In this document: in pieces, positions 56,591 through 64,000 of the stretch
Layout: every line of letters begins with the position of its first letter
Position numbering within the stretch: the stretch's first letter is position 1
DNA from: Geobacter sp. AOG2
GTDB lineage: Bacteria; Desulfobacterota; Desulfuromonadia; Geobacterales; Pseudopelobacteraceae
Assembly (NCBI RefSeq): GCF_019972295.1
Contig: NZ_BLJA01000001.1
Location: 3,617,574-3,681,573 of the forward strand
Reading direction: 5' to 3'
Length of the DNA stretch: 64,000 bases
Translations under genes and position numbers: made by a program
Notes under the pieces: generated by a model
What the model saw: only the letters and a program-made list of their open reading frames with translations
Told to the model about the DNA's origin: nothing
Databases searched by the model: none

Positions 56591-57517
56591 ATGGAAAAGA
56601 TAAATGTAGGCGGCCAAGCGGTTATTGAAGGCGTCATGATGCGCGCGCCCCGTTCCATGGCCATAGCCGTGCGCCGTCCCGACGGCGAGATCGTGGTCAA
56701 GCGGGAGTTGGTCGTGCCGCTCTCCGAACGGTACCCGGTGGTCAAACTCCCCATCGTGCGCGGCGCGGTGGCCCTGTTCAGCTCGCTGATCATCGGCATC
56801 AAGGCGCTCAACTTCTCCGCCAACGAGGCCATGACCGAGGAGGAGAAGGAGGGGGACAAGGACAAGGGGAAAGGGGAACTTTCCTCGTGGGCCATGGCCG
56901 GCACCATGGCCGTGGCCTTCGGCTTCGGCATCTGCCTGTTCTTCCTGCTCCCGCTCTACCTGACCAAGCTGATGACGCCGTACATCGGCACCAACAACAT
57001 CGTCTTCAACCTGGTGGACGGTGTGATCCGGGTGGCGGTCTTTCTGATCTACATCTGGGGCATCTCCCGCATGGGCGACATCCAGCGGGTCTTCCAGTAT
57101 CACGGCGCCGAGCATAAGTCGATCTTCGCCTTCGAGGCCGGCGAGGAATTGAACGTGGAGAACGTGCGCCGCTACAGCCGCCTGCACCCCCGCTGCGGCA
57201 CCAGTTTCCTCCTGATCGTCATGCTGGTGAGCATCGCCGTGTTCTCCCTCATCCCCAAGCTGTGGCCCTTTTACCTCAAGGCCGGTTCGCGTGTCGTGCT
57301 GCTGCCGCTCATCGCCGGCATCTCCTACGAGTTCCTCAAGTGGAGCGCCAAGAACGACGGCCACCCCCTGGTGAAGATGATCATCACCCCCGGACTGGCC
57401 CTGCAGCGCCTGACCACCCGCGAGCCGGACGACCAGCAGTTGGAAGTGGCCATCCGCTCCATGAATGAGGCTCTGGAAGAAAATGCCGGGTACTCGGACG
57501 ACCGCCTGGTTGTGTAA
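56591..57517 (+). CDS. DUF1385 membrane protein
   Basis: A 308-residue membrane protein. The N-terminus INVGGQAVIEGVMMRAPRSMAIAVRRPDGEIVV and the later QYHGAEHKSIFAFE and HPRCGTSFLLIVM are DUF1385 signatures. Five hydrophobic helices are visible. Its function is unknown; it is commonly next to prfA and rpmE in Geobacter and Firmicutes. The ATG after AAAGG gives the standard N-terminus; the longer frame starts in the repeat. Confidence 0.9.
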   Translation: MEKINVGGQAVIEGVMMRAPRSMAIAVRRPDGEIVVKRELVVPLSERYPVVKLPIVRGAVALFSSLIIGIKALNFSANEAMTEEEKEGDKDKGKGELSSWAMAGTMAVAFGFGICLFFLLPLYLTKLMTPYIGTNNIVFNLVDGVIRVAVFLIYIWGISRMGDIQRVFQYHGAEHKSIFAFEAGEELNVENVRRYSRLHPRCGTSFLLIVMLVSIAVFSLIPKLWPFYLKAGSRVVLLPLIAGISYEFLKWSAKNDGHPLVKMIITPGLALQRLTTREPDDQQLEVAIRSMNEALEENAGYSDDRLVV

Positions 57518-57530
57518 GCTGAAATTAAAA

Positions 57531-57634
57531 CCTGCCACAGAGACACAGAGACACGGAGAACGTCAAAGGCGTGCCACGCCGTCTGGTTTTACCTCTCCAG
57601 CTTTTCTCTGTGTCTCTGTGTCTCCGTGGCAGAT
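57531..57634. repeat. CTGCCACAGAGAC palindromic repeat, copy D
   Basis: A 104-base element with ends CCTGCCACAGAGACACAG and CTCCGTGGCAGAT, lying between the DUF1385 gene and prfA, 24 bases before the prfA start. The arms match over about 25 bases. Confidence 0.75.
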
Positions 57635-57658
57635 GTAAGAATCTAAGAGGTTTTGAAT

Positions 57659-58726
57659 ATGTTCGACAAGATAGAAGAGCTTGAGCGGCGCTACCAGGAA
57701 GTGGAAGCGCTGCTGTCCGACCCCACGGTCATCTCCAATCAGCCGGAGTTCCGCAAGCTCTCCCGGGAACATGCCGACCTGAGCCAGCTGGTGGCGGCCT
57801 ACCGCCGCTGGCGCAAGGTGCTGGAGGAGATCGAGGAGAACCGGGAGCTGTTGTCCGACGCGGACATGAAGGAGATGGCCGAGGAGGAGTTGAAGAGCCT
57901 GGAGGCGGAAAAGGAACAATTGGAGGCCGATATCCAACTGCTTCTGCTGCCCAAGGACCCCAACGACAACAAGAGCGTCATCCTGGAGATCCGGGCCGGG
58001 ACCGGCGGCGACGAGTCCGCCCTGTTCGCCGGGGATCTGTTCCGCATGTATTCACGCTTTGCCGACACCAACCGCTGGAAGGTGGAGACCATCTCGGCCT
58101 CCGAATCGGAGCGGGGCGGCTTCAAGGAAATCATCGCCTCCGTGGAAGGCGAGGGGGTCTTTGCCAAGCTCAAGTACGAGTCCGGCACCCACCGGGTGCA
58201 GCGCGTGCCCGAGACCGAGGCCCAGGGGCGCATCCACACCAGCGCCTGCACCGTGGCGATCATGCCCGAGGCAGAGGACGTGGACATCGACATTCGGCCC
58301 GATGACCTGAAGATCGACGTCTACCGTTCTTCCGGCGCGGGCGGGCAGCACGTCAACACCACCGACTCTGCGGTGCGCATCACCCACCTCCCCACCGGCA
58401 CGGTGGTGGCCTGCCAGGAGGAACGCAGCCAGATCAAGAACCGGGCCAAGGCCATGAAGGTCCTGAAGACCCGCATCCTGGACACCATCCTCCAGGAACA
58501 GAGCGCCAAACTGGCCGCCGACCGCAAGCAGCAGGTCGGTTCCGGCGACCGTAGCGAGCGCATCCGCACCTACAACTTCCCCCAGGGGCGCATGACCGAC
58601 CACCGTATCGGCCTGACCCTCTACCGCCTGGATTCCATCATGGCGGGGGACATCGCCGAGATCGCCGACGCCCTGCGCGCCCATTACCAGATGGAAGCGC
58701 TGAAAGCACAAAGCGAAGGGAATTGA
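57659..58726 (+). CDS. prfA: Peptide chain release factor 1
   Basis: A 355-residue release factor reading UAA/UAG. It has the RF1 anticodon-mimic region ([14 protein letters not shown]), the catalytic GGQ loop ([20 protein letters not shown]) whose glutamine is methylated by PrmC, and normal length. The ATG follows AGAGG; a TTG two codons earlier shares the frame. prmC, the usual next gene, is absent. Confidence 0.96.
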   Translation: MFDKIEELERRYQEVEALLSDPTVISNQPEFRKLSREHADLSQLVAAYRRWRKVLEEIEENRELLSDADMKEMAEEELKSLEAEKEQLEADIQLLLLPKDPNDNKSVILEIRAGTGGDESALFAGDLFRMYSRFADTNRWKVETISASESERGGFKEIIASVEGEGVFAKLKYESGTHRVQRVPETEAQGRIHTSACTVAIMPEAEDVDIDIRPDDLKIDVYRSSGAGGQHVNTTDSAVRITHLPTGTVVACQEERSQIKNRAKAMKVLKTRILDTILQEQSAKLAADRKQQVGSGDRSERIRTYNFPQGRMTDHRIGLTLYRLDSIMAGDIAEIADALRAHYQMEALKAQSEGN

Positions 58727-58736
58727 TTCCCTTCGC
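58713..58736 (+). terminator. Hairpin across the prfA stop
   Basis: GCGAAGGGAAT and ATTCCCTTCGC (58713-58723, 58726-58736) are a perfect palindrome spanning the TGA. A T-run is lacking, so it may act as a stabiliser or weak terminator. Confidence 0.4.
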
Positions 58737-58752
58737 TCCACACCTTCCCACC

Positions 58753-58808
58753 TTACGTTTTCTTACGGTTTTTGCCGCATGATGTTACGTTTTGTTACGG
58801 TCTGCCCC
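58753..58808. repeat. Two direct TTACGTTTT repeats
   Basis: TTACGTTTTCTTACGGTTT at 58753 is repeated as TTACGTTTTGTTACGGTC at 58785, a 32-base period. No gene starts or stops here; the lutBA gene ends 115 bases on. Confidence 0.4.
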
Positions 58809-58834
58809 GTAACATCGGGACCGTTTGTCCCGGA

Positions 58835-58910
58835 GCCACGGAGAACGTCGAAAGACAAAAAACTTCCACGGGTTTTGTCCCTTTAACTTTTCTCCCCGTC
58901 TCTGCGGCAG
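58835..58910. repeat. Decayed CTGCCACAGAGAC-type repeat, copy E
   Basis: GCCACGGAGAACGTCG at the left and CTCCCCGTCTCTGCGGCAG at the right keep part of the family ends, but several bases differ. It lies just beyond the lutBA stop. Confidence 0.5.
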
Positions 58911-58922
58911 CTGTCCAGGATG

Positions 58923-61061
58923 CTACCCCTTCACCAGATCCGCCAATAACTCCACCGTGTGCTTCACCTGCACCTCCGCCGTGTCCTGGTCGAACCCGCC
59001 CCTGATCTGCATGACGCAGCCGGGGCAGTCCATGGCTACGACGGGCGCGCCGGTCTCCTTGATGTTGTGCAGCTTTCTTTTCAGGATCGGCGCCGAGATC
59101 TCCGGCAGCTTCATGGAGTAGGAGCCGCCCATGCCGCAGCACATGTCGCACTCGAACATCTCCTTCACCTCGTAGCCCGCCCCGCGCAGCAGTTCCCGCG
59201 GCGGCTCCGTGGCCCGCAGGGTCCGTTTCAGGTGGCAGGAGTCGTGGTAGGTGATCGCGCCGAGTTCCTGCCCTTCCTTCAGCGTGAGCCGCCCTTCGTC
59301 CACCAGTTTCTTCACCAGGGTGGAGAAATCCATGGTCTTTGCGGCCAGCTCCCGTGCCTTGGGGAGTAACTCCCGCCGGCCCACGCTCTCCAGGGTATCC
59401 ATGAACTCGTGGGCCAGGGCCACGGTGCAGGTGGGGCAGGCGGAGACCACGTACTCCGCCCGGTCCGCCAGCAGGGCCTGGATGTTGTCCACGGCGTTTT
59501 TGGCCGCCACCTCGTAGGCCCCGCTGTACCGGGCCGGGGCGCCGCAGCAGGTCTGCTTCTCCGGGAACGCGACCCGGATGCCGGCCTTGTTCAGGATCTT
59601 GATCAACGCCTCCCCCATCTCCGGGTAGGCGAAGTCGATCAGGCAGCCGGCAAAGAAGACGGCTGTCTCCCGGCAGCCGGCGGGCTGTTCGATCTTGTGG
59701 AACCGGTCCCGGAACGGCTCCGCGGCAATGGCCGGGAGGCTGCGGCCGTCGGTCAGGTCCGACAGGAACAGGGGGAGGTGGCGGATGAAGCCGCCCGAAC
59801 TGAACGGCTTGCCCGCGACGGAGGCGGCCCGCAGCATGCCGTGGAAGAGCGAGCGGTTGTTGACGATGCCGAAGATCGCCTTCTGGGCCAGGGGCTGCCC
59901 CTTTTCGATCACCAGACGCCGCCTGATCTCCATGATCATCTCCGGGATGTCCAGCTTGCCGGGGCAGACCTCCTTGCAGTTGCCGCACTGGATGCACAGC
60001 CCCTGGATGTCCTCGGAGTTCTGCAACTCCTCGAACCAGGCGGTGAGGATGGTGCCGATGCCGCCGGTGTAGATGCTGCCGAAGACGTGGCCCCCCACCA
60101 GGCGGAAGATGGGGCAGACGTTCAGGCACGAACCGCAGCGGATGCACTGGAGCGCCTGCTTGAACTTGGGGTCGCGGGCCATCTCGCTCCGGCGGTTGTC
60201 CATGAGGACGATGTGCAACTCCTTCAGGCCGCCGTCGGTGGCCGGCGTGGGGCCGGTGATGATGGAGACGTAGCTCGTCAGCAGTTGGGCCGTGGCGCTG
60301 CGGGGCAGGGCCGTCAGGATCGGCACGGTGTCGTCGAATTTCTCCACCAGCTTTTCGATGCCCACCAGGGCCACGTGGACCTTGGGCAGGGTGGTGACCA
60401 GCCGGGCGTTCCCCTCGTTGGTGACGATCACGATGCTGCCGGTCTCGGCCACGGCGATGTTCGCCCCCGAGATCCCCATGTCGGCGGCGAGGAACTTGGA
60501 GCGCAGCTCCCGGCGGGCCACCTTGACCAGGCGCGGGATGTCGTTCTCCAGACGTTCGTCCACCTCCTTGCTGAAAAGGTCGGCCACCTCCTCCTTGGTC
60601 ATGTGGATGGCCGGCATGACCATGTGGGAGGGCTTCTGTCCCGCAAGCTGGATGATCCACTCCCCCAGGTCGGTCTCCCCCACCGCGATGCCCGCCTTTT
60701 CCAGGCAGGCGTTGAGGTGGATCTCCTCCGTGGCCATGGACTTGGACTTGACCACGCTTTTCACGTTATTGTCGCGGGCCACCTTCAGGATGTATTCCTT
60801 TACCTCTTCCGGGTCGTCGGTGCGGAAGACCCTGGCGCCCAGGGCCTCGGCGTTTTGGGCGAAGGTGTCCGCCAAAAGCTCCAGGTTGGCGGCGGCATGG
60901 GCCTTGCGCTCGGCAATGGTGCTCCGCAGGGCCTCGAAGTCGATCCCCTCGTAGGCCTTGGCCCGGTTGACCTTGTAGGCCTCGGAGAATTTCCCCAACG
61001 CGCCGGTGAGGGTGGCGTTCCCCACGGCCCTCTCTATGGATTCCCTGAATTCCTTTTTCAT
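58923..61061 (-). CDS. LutB-LutA fusion, L-lactate oxidation iron-sulfur protein
   Basis: A 712-residue fusion. The N-terminal half is LutB/LldF-like: a LUD domain (about 60-285) and two ferredoxin motifs with cysteines 306, 309, 312, 316 and 356, 359, 362, 366. The C-terminal half is LutA/LldE-like with two CCG motifs (TCCGAPARYSG and MCCGMGGSYS). With LutC it oxidises L-lactate to pyruvate, feeding electrons to the quinone pool or a redox partner. The start overlaps the lutC stop by ATGA. LutA and LutB are separate genes in Bacillus, so this is a natural fusion. Confidence 0.93.
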   Translation of the reverse strand: MKKEFRESIERAVGNATLTGALGKFSEAYKVNRAKAYEGIDFEALRSTIAERKAHAAANLELLADTFAQNAEALGARVFRTDDPEEVKEYILKVARDNNVKSVVKSKSMATEEIHLNACLEKAGIAVGETDLGEWIIQLAGQKPSHMVMPAIHMTKEEVADLFSKEVDERLENDIPRLVKVARRELRSKFLAADMGISGANIAVAETGSIVIVTNEGNARLVTTLPKVHVALVGIEKLVEKFDDTVPILTALPRSATAQLLTSYVSIITGPTPATDGGLKELHIVLMDNRRSEMARDPKFKQALQCIRCGSCLNVCPIFRLVGGHVFGSIYTGGIGTILTAWFEELQNSEDIQGLCIQCGNCKEVCPGKLDIPEMIMEIRRRLVIEKGQPLAQKAIFGIVNNRSLFHGMLRAASVAGKPFSSGGFIRHLPLFLSDLTDGRSLPAIAAEPFRDRFHKIEQPAGCRETAVFFAGCLIDFAYPEMGEALIKILNKAGIRVAFPEKQTCCGAPARYSGAYEVAAKNAVDNIQALLADRAEYVVSACPTCTVALAHEFMDTLESVGRRELLPKARELAAKTMDFSTLVKKLVDEGRLTLKEGQELGAITYHDSCHLKRTLRATEPPRELLRGAGYEVKEMFECDMCCGMGGSYSMKLPEISAPILKRKLHNIKETGAPVVAMDCPGCVMQIRGGFDQDTAEVQVKHTVELLADLVKG

Positions 61062-61606
61062 CGGGTCGCCCCTCCCATGTCATCCACGCAGACGACGACG
61101 AGCCGTTCCGGCCCGTGAACGCCGATGGTCAGCACCCGCTCGATGTCGGCGGTCCGGCTCGGCCCGGTGATAAAGGCGATGTAGCGGCTGGTCCGGGGGT
61201 CGATCCTGGTCAAAAGGGCGGTTTTGTCGGGGAGGATGCCGCCGGTGGGGACGATGGCGATGTGGATATCGGTCAGGGAGGAGGCGAGGCGCTGTTCCAC
61301 GGAGGTCTGGTCCTGCACCAGGGAGCCGGTATCGGCCAGCCCCCACTCGGCCTGGGTGATGCCGATGCGGGCGTCGGCCGCCGTGTCGCGGTCGAGGTCG
61401 AACCGCAGCCCGGCGTCCGTGAGCGGCTTGGTGTCCATGCCGTTCAGGAACGGGCTGTCGGCCCAGACGGCGCAGGCGTGCGGGTCGCCGGCAACGCCTT
61501 CCTCCCGCAGGAACGACAGGATGAATGCCAGCGCCGCTTCCCGGTCCCCGAAGCGGTGGACCTCCGCGCCGACCCCCTCCGCCTTGGCCTTGAATTGCTC
61601 GTACAT
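61058..61606 (-). CDS. lutC: LutC/LUD-domain lactate utilisation protein
   Basis: A 182-residue LUD-domain protein (DUF162): ARIGITQAEWGLADTGSLV and IVPTGGILPDKTALL, with a HGPERLVVVCVDD end. It is the third component of the LutABC lactate oxidation complex. AAGGAGACGG precedes the ATG. The longer frame begins in the intergenic region and is not used. Confidence 0.9.
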   Translation of the reverse strand: MYEQFKAKAEGVGAEVHRFGDREAALAFILSFLREEGVAGDPHACAVWADSPFLNGMDTKPLTDAGLRFDLDRDTAADARIGITQAEWGLADTGSLVQDQTSVEQRLASSLTDIHIAIVPTGGILPDKTALLTRIDPRTSRYIAFITGPSRTADIERVLTIGVHGPERLVVVCVDDMGGATR

Positions 61607-61722
61607 CGTTTCCGTCTCCTTCAGTGCCGTTATCCGCCGCACCCGGTGGAAAATTGTTTTAGAGCCATGCCGATGCCCGTGTCGCCGCAGGGCGTCGGAC
61701 GATGCCGGACCCACCTGTAAAT

Positions 61723-61774
61723 TTGTAAAACCACATTACATATAAACGTAATGCATCTTAACAACGCTTGTCAA
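61723..61774 (-). promoter_or_regulatory. Promoter and FadR-type operator for lutC-lutBA
   Basis: On the minus strand TTGACA (61774-61769) with a TTACGT-like -10 17 bases later (61751-61746) forms a promoter. Just downstream, 61723-61733 reads TTGTAAAACCA on plus, fitting the FadR-subfamily GntR consensus TNGTNNNACNA. LldR/PdhR-type repressors recognise such sites and respond to lactate or pyruvate. Confidence 0.55.
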
Positions 61775-61803
61775 CAGGCTTTGTGCGCACCTGCAAAAAA
61801 TTA

Positions 61804-61841
61804 TTGACAAGGTTGTTGAAAAAATATAATTGGTAATACAA
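61804..61841 (+). promoter_or_regulatory. Promoter and FadR-type operator for lctP
   Basis: TTGACA (61804-61809) and TATAAT (61825-61830) are 15 bases apart, and 61831-61841 reads TGGTAATACAA, a second TNGTNNNACNA match that abuts the -10 and would cover the start point. A repressor bound here and at 61723 could control both divergent units together. No gntR gene lies in the window. Confidence 0.6.
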
Positions 61842-61960
61842 GTTTACAAAACCTGATTTTATTTTTCCGCTCACACGTGAAGATCCAGGACAGGCGGATC
61901 ATGTAATGGCATTCAACTGACGTTTGCATACTACCCGAGTACGGAAAGGAGTATCTTGTC

Positions 61961-63907
61961 ATGCCCTGGATTCAAAACTACACCCCGGTCGCAGGCAGTC
62001 TCGGGATGTCGGCCCTGATGGCCGCCGTCCCCCTTATCATCATCTTCGTCTGTCTGGCCGTCCTGAAGATGAAGGCCCACATCGCCGGTCCCCTGGCCGT
62101 GGCCTCGGCCATCGCCATCGCCATCGGCGTCTGGGGCATGCCGGCCAAGCTGGCCGGACTGGCCACGCTTCAGGGGGTCGGCTTCGGACTGTTCCCGGTG
62201 TTCTACATCGTCGTGACCACCATCCTGCTCTACAACATAACCGTCAAGGGGGGGCAGTTCGAGATCATCCGGGCATCCCTTGCCGGCCTCACCGGTGACC
62301 GGCGCCTTCAGGCGCTCCTCATCGCCTTTTGCTTCGGCGCCTTCATCGAAGGGGCCGCCGGTTTCGGAACCCCGGTCGCCATTGCCGGCGCCACGCTGGT
62401 CGGTTTGGGCTTCCGCCCCTTCTACGCGGCGAGCGTCTGCCTGATCGCAAACACCGCGCCGGTCGCCTTCGGCGCCATCGGTATCCCCGTCGTGGCCCTG
62501 GCCGGCGTCATGGGCTACACCGACGACGGCATGAAGCTCTCCAAGATGATCGCCCATCAACTGCCGCTGGTGTCGGCTTTTATCCCATTCTATGTTATCA
62601 TTATCATGGTCGGCTGGAAGAAGACCATGGAAGTGCTGCCGGCGGTCATCGTGTGCGGACTGACCTTCGCCGTGGCCCAGTGGGGATGCGCGAGCTATCT
62701 GGGACCCTATCTTCCCGACATCATCGCCTCCCTCTCGTCCATCGTCGCCATGGTCATCCTGCTCAAGTTCTGGCATCCGAAAGAGACCTGGACCTTCGAC
62801 CACGAACCCGAGTTCGCGGGAAAGGAAAGCCACAGCTATACCGGGGCGCAGGTCGCGCGCGCCTGGGCTCCCTACCTTGCCCTCACGGTCATGGTCCTTA
62901 TCTGGGGCATTCCCTCCATCAAGCCGGCCCTCAACAAAAGCGCGATCCTGATCCCCGTGGACGGCCTGGATAACGCCATCGTGAAAAAGGTGTCCAAGCC
63001 CGAGGACGGGATAAGGAAAGCGGCGGCCGTAACCGACGAGATCGGCAAGCAACTTCCGCTTCTGTCGGCCGCCGATCCGAAGCAGGCCGCCGTGGCCTCG
63101 GCCCTGGCCGACCTCAAGGGTTTGGAAGACAAAATCGTCCCCATAGAGCAGGGGATGGCGGGGCAGGGCGCCGTGCTCACCCCGGAAAGAACCGCCGCCT
63201 TCGACGCGCTTGCCAAGAAACAAAAGGATGTCCAGAAGCTGGTCAAGGAACTGGTGACGGCGAAGGTCGTGACAAAGGATCAGTTCAAGCCTCTGGACAA
63301 GGCCCTTGCGGACCAGTTGCCCGCACGGATCGCCGCCAAATTCAATTTTAACTTCCTGTCCGCGGCCGGCACCTCGATCCTGATTGCCGCCCTGCTCTCC
63401 GCCATCATCTGCGGGGTGGGCATCGCCGAGTTCTTCCAGGTCCTGGGGAAGACCCTGTACGACATGCGTTTCCCGGCCGTTACCGTCGGCTCGGTCGTCG
63501 GTCTCGCCTTTGTCATGAACGCCTCGGGCATGACCACGAGCATGGGCCTGGCCTTTACCACGGCCGGTCACTTCTTTCCGTTCCTGGCCCCGTTCCTCGG
63601 CATGCTGGGGGTCTTCCTGACCGGCTCCGACACCTCCAGCAACGTCCTGTTCGGCGGCATGCAGAAGGTAACCGCCGAACAGCTCGGGTTGAATCCGCTG
63701 CTCACCGGCGCGGCGAACACCAGCGGCGGGGTCATGGGCAAGATGATCTCTCCCCAGTCCATTGCCGTCGCCTGCGCCGCAACGGGCCTGGTGGGGGAAG
63801 AGGGGAACCTGTTCCGCTTCACCCTGAAACATGCCCTGTTCCTGACGACCATCATGGGGATCATCGTCTATCTCCAGGCGTATGTTTTTACCTGGATGAT
63901 ACCTTGA
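61961..63907 (+). CDS. lctP: L-lactate permease with enlarged loop
   Basis: A 648-residue polytopic transporter of the LctP/LldP family: IEGAAGFGTPVAIAGATLVGLG, ANTAPVAFGAIGIPVVALAG, FLGMLGVFLTGSDTSSNVLFGGMQ and MISPQSIAVACAATGLVG. It imports lactate with protons. E. coli LldP has 551 residues; here an extra 90 or so, residues about 338-450, form a soluble Lys/Ala-rich loop (helical, DGLDNAIVKKVSKPEDGIRK to KDQFKPLDKAL). GAAAGGAG lies before the ATG. It is divergent from the lut genes. Confidence 0.93.
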   Translation: MPWIQNYTPVAGSLGMSALMAAVPLIIIFVCLAVLKMKAHIAGPLAVASAIAIAIGVWGMPAKLAGLATLQGVGFGLFPVFYIVVTTILLYNITVKGGQFEIIRASLAGLTGDRRLQALLIAFCFGAFIEGAAGFGTPVAIAGATLVGLGFRPFYAASVCLIANTAPVAFGAIGIPVVALAGVMGYTDDGMKLSKMIAHQLPLVSAFIPFYVIIIMVGWKKTMEVLPAVIVCGLTFAVAQWGCASYLGPYLPDIIASLSSIVAMVILLKFWHPKETWTFDHEPEFAGKESHSYTGAQVARAWAPYLALTVMVLIWGIPSIKPALNKSAILIPVDGLDNAIVKKVSKPEDGIRKAAAVTDEIGKQLPLLSAADPKQAAVASALADLKGLEDKIVPIEQGMAGQGAVLTPERTAAFDALAKKQKDVQKLVKELVTAKVVTKDQFKPLDKALADQLPARIAAKFNFNFLSAAGTSILIAALLSAIICGVGIAEFFQVLGKTLYDMRFPAVTVGSVVGLAFVMNASGMTTSMGLAFTTAGHFFPFLAPFLGMLGVFLTGSDTSSNVLFGGMQKVTAEQLGLNPLLTGAANTSGGVMGKMISPQSIAVACAATGLVGEEGNLFRFTLKHALFLTTIMGIIVYLQAYVFTWMIP

Positions 63908-63974
63908 GGCTGGGGTTGAGTTAAGGGGGGTGCGGGGTGGTTAAGGGGTTTGGGTGGTGATTAAGGGGGTTGGG

Positions 63975-64000
63975 TTTTTATGGGACTTATGGGACCAATG
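63975..64000. repeat. TATGGGAC-family repeat, copy 3 (truncated by window end)
   Basis: TTTTTATGGGACTTATGGGA follows G-rich filler after the permease stop and runs off the window. It repeats the units seen at 30415 and 48152. Confidence 0.5.

Noticed and set aside
58795-60660. Minus-strand frame within lutBA
   Set aside because: Pro/Gly/Arg-rich product without membrane or iron-sulfur motifs. The frame encoding LutB and LutA cysteine motifs is the real one.

Overview
The window looks like a chromosomal segment of a Geobacter-type bacterium (Desulfuromonadales, Geobacteraceae or a close relative). The evidence is the high GC content, the rpsU-yqeY-cvpA-dnaG-rpoD block, a rho-rpmE-thyX-DUF1385-prfA block, Dcu-type C4-dicarboxylate transport under an apparent sigma-54 promoter, a GGDEF-EAL protein with a c-type haem motif in its sensor domain, two hemerythrin proteins, and lactate oxidation through a Lut/Lld iron-sulfur system. 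I saw no rRNA, tRNA, CRISPR array, insertion sequence or prophage. Starts were moved to internal ATG, GTG or TTG codons where the ribosome binding site or family alignment favoured this.

Layout. 0-2 kb: DUF1634 and FUSC-like membrane proteins, then L-2-hydroxyglutarate oxidase (lhgO). 2-5 kb (minus strand): YciI-like and hypothetical proteins and a cobalamin-binding-type radical SAM protein. 4.7-6.4 kb: an array of three ATAACC-N3-GGTTAT palindromes and a -24/-12 promoter in front of a Dcu C4-dicarboxylate carrier. 6.5-9.3 kb: bacteriohemerythrin, a gap with an orphan terminator, a thioesterase and sixA. 9.5-11.8 kb: a partner-switching cassette (CBS-SpoIIE phosphatase, HATPase, STAS) ending in a 49-residue small protein. 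12-14.6 kb: meaB-cbiQ-cbiO, joined by ATGA overlaps. 14.7-17 kb: hldE and a double pseudo-receiver protein. 17-26 kb (minus): two PpiC/SurA foldases, haem-GGDEF-EAL, mfd and its partner. 26-30.4 kb: a DUF299 kinase regulator, an OmpR-type regulator, HtrA and a NapH-like ferredoxin protein. 30.5-33.9 kb: rdgC-obg-proB. 34.6-37.3 kb (minus): a marR-controlled transporter operon with a clear operator. 37.4-43.6 kb (minus): a TPR protein, rpoD, dnaG, cvpA, yqeY, rpsU. 43.9-48.1 kb (minus): a hemerythrin chemoreceptor translationally coupled to hisH-hisA-hisF-hisE. 48.2-53.3 kb (minus): glyS, glyQ and a solitary HyfB-like antiporter-family subunit. 53.4-58.7 kb (plus): rho, rpmE, thyX, a DUF1385 gene, prfA. 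58.9-63.9 kb: a divergent lactate locus, lutC-lutBA fusion against lctP.

Intergenic spaces between 30 and 64 kb are crowded with palindromic repeats. One family of about 100-165 bp begins CTGCCACAGAGAC and has five copies between 43.8 and 58.9 kb. A second is built from TATGGGAC units (three copies). Two further REP/MITE-like elements flank rpmE. They sit at operon ends, and one lies inside the his operon.

The points most worth a second look are the hemerythrin chemoreceptor-his coupling, the meaB-cbiQO coupling, the partner-switching cassette with its unreported-looking 49-residue protein, the palindrome array plus sigma-54 promoter before dcu, and the enlarged lactate permease next to two FadR-type operators.
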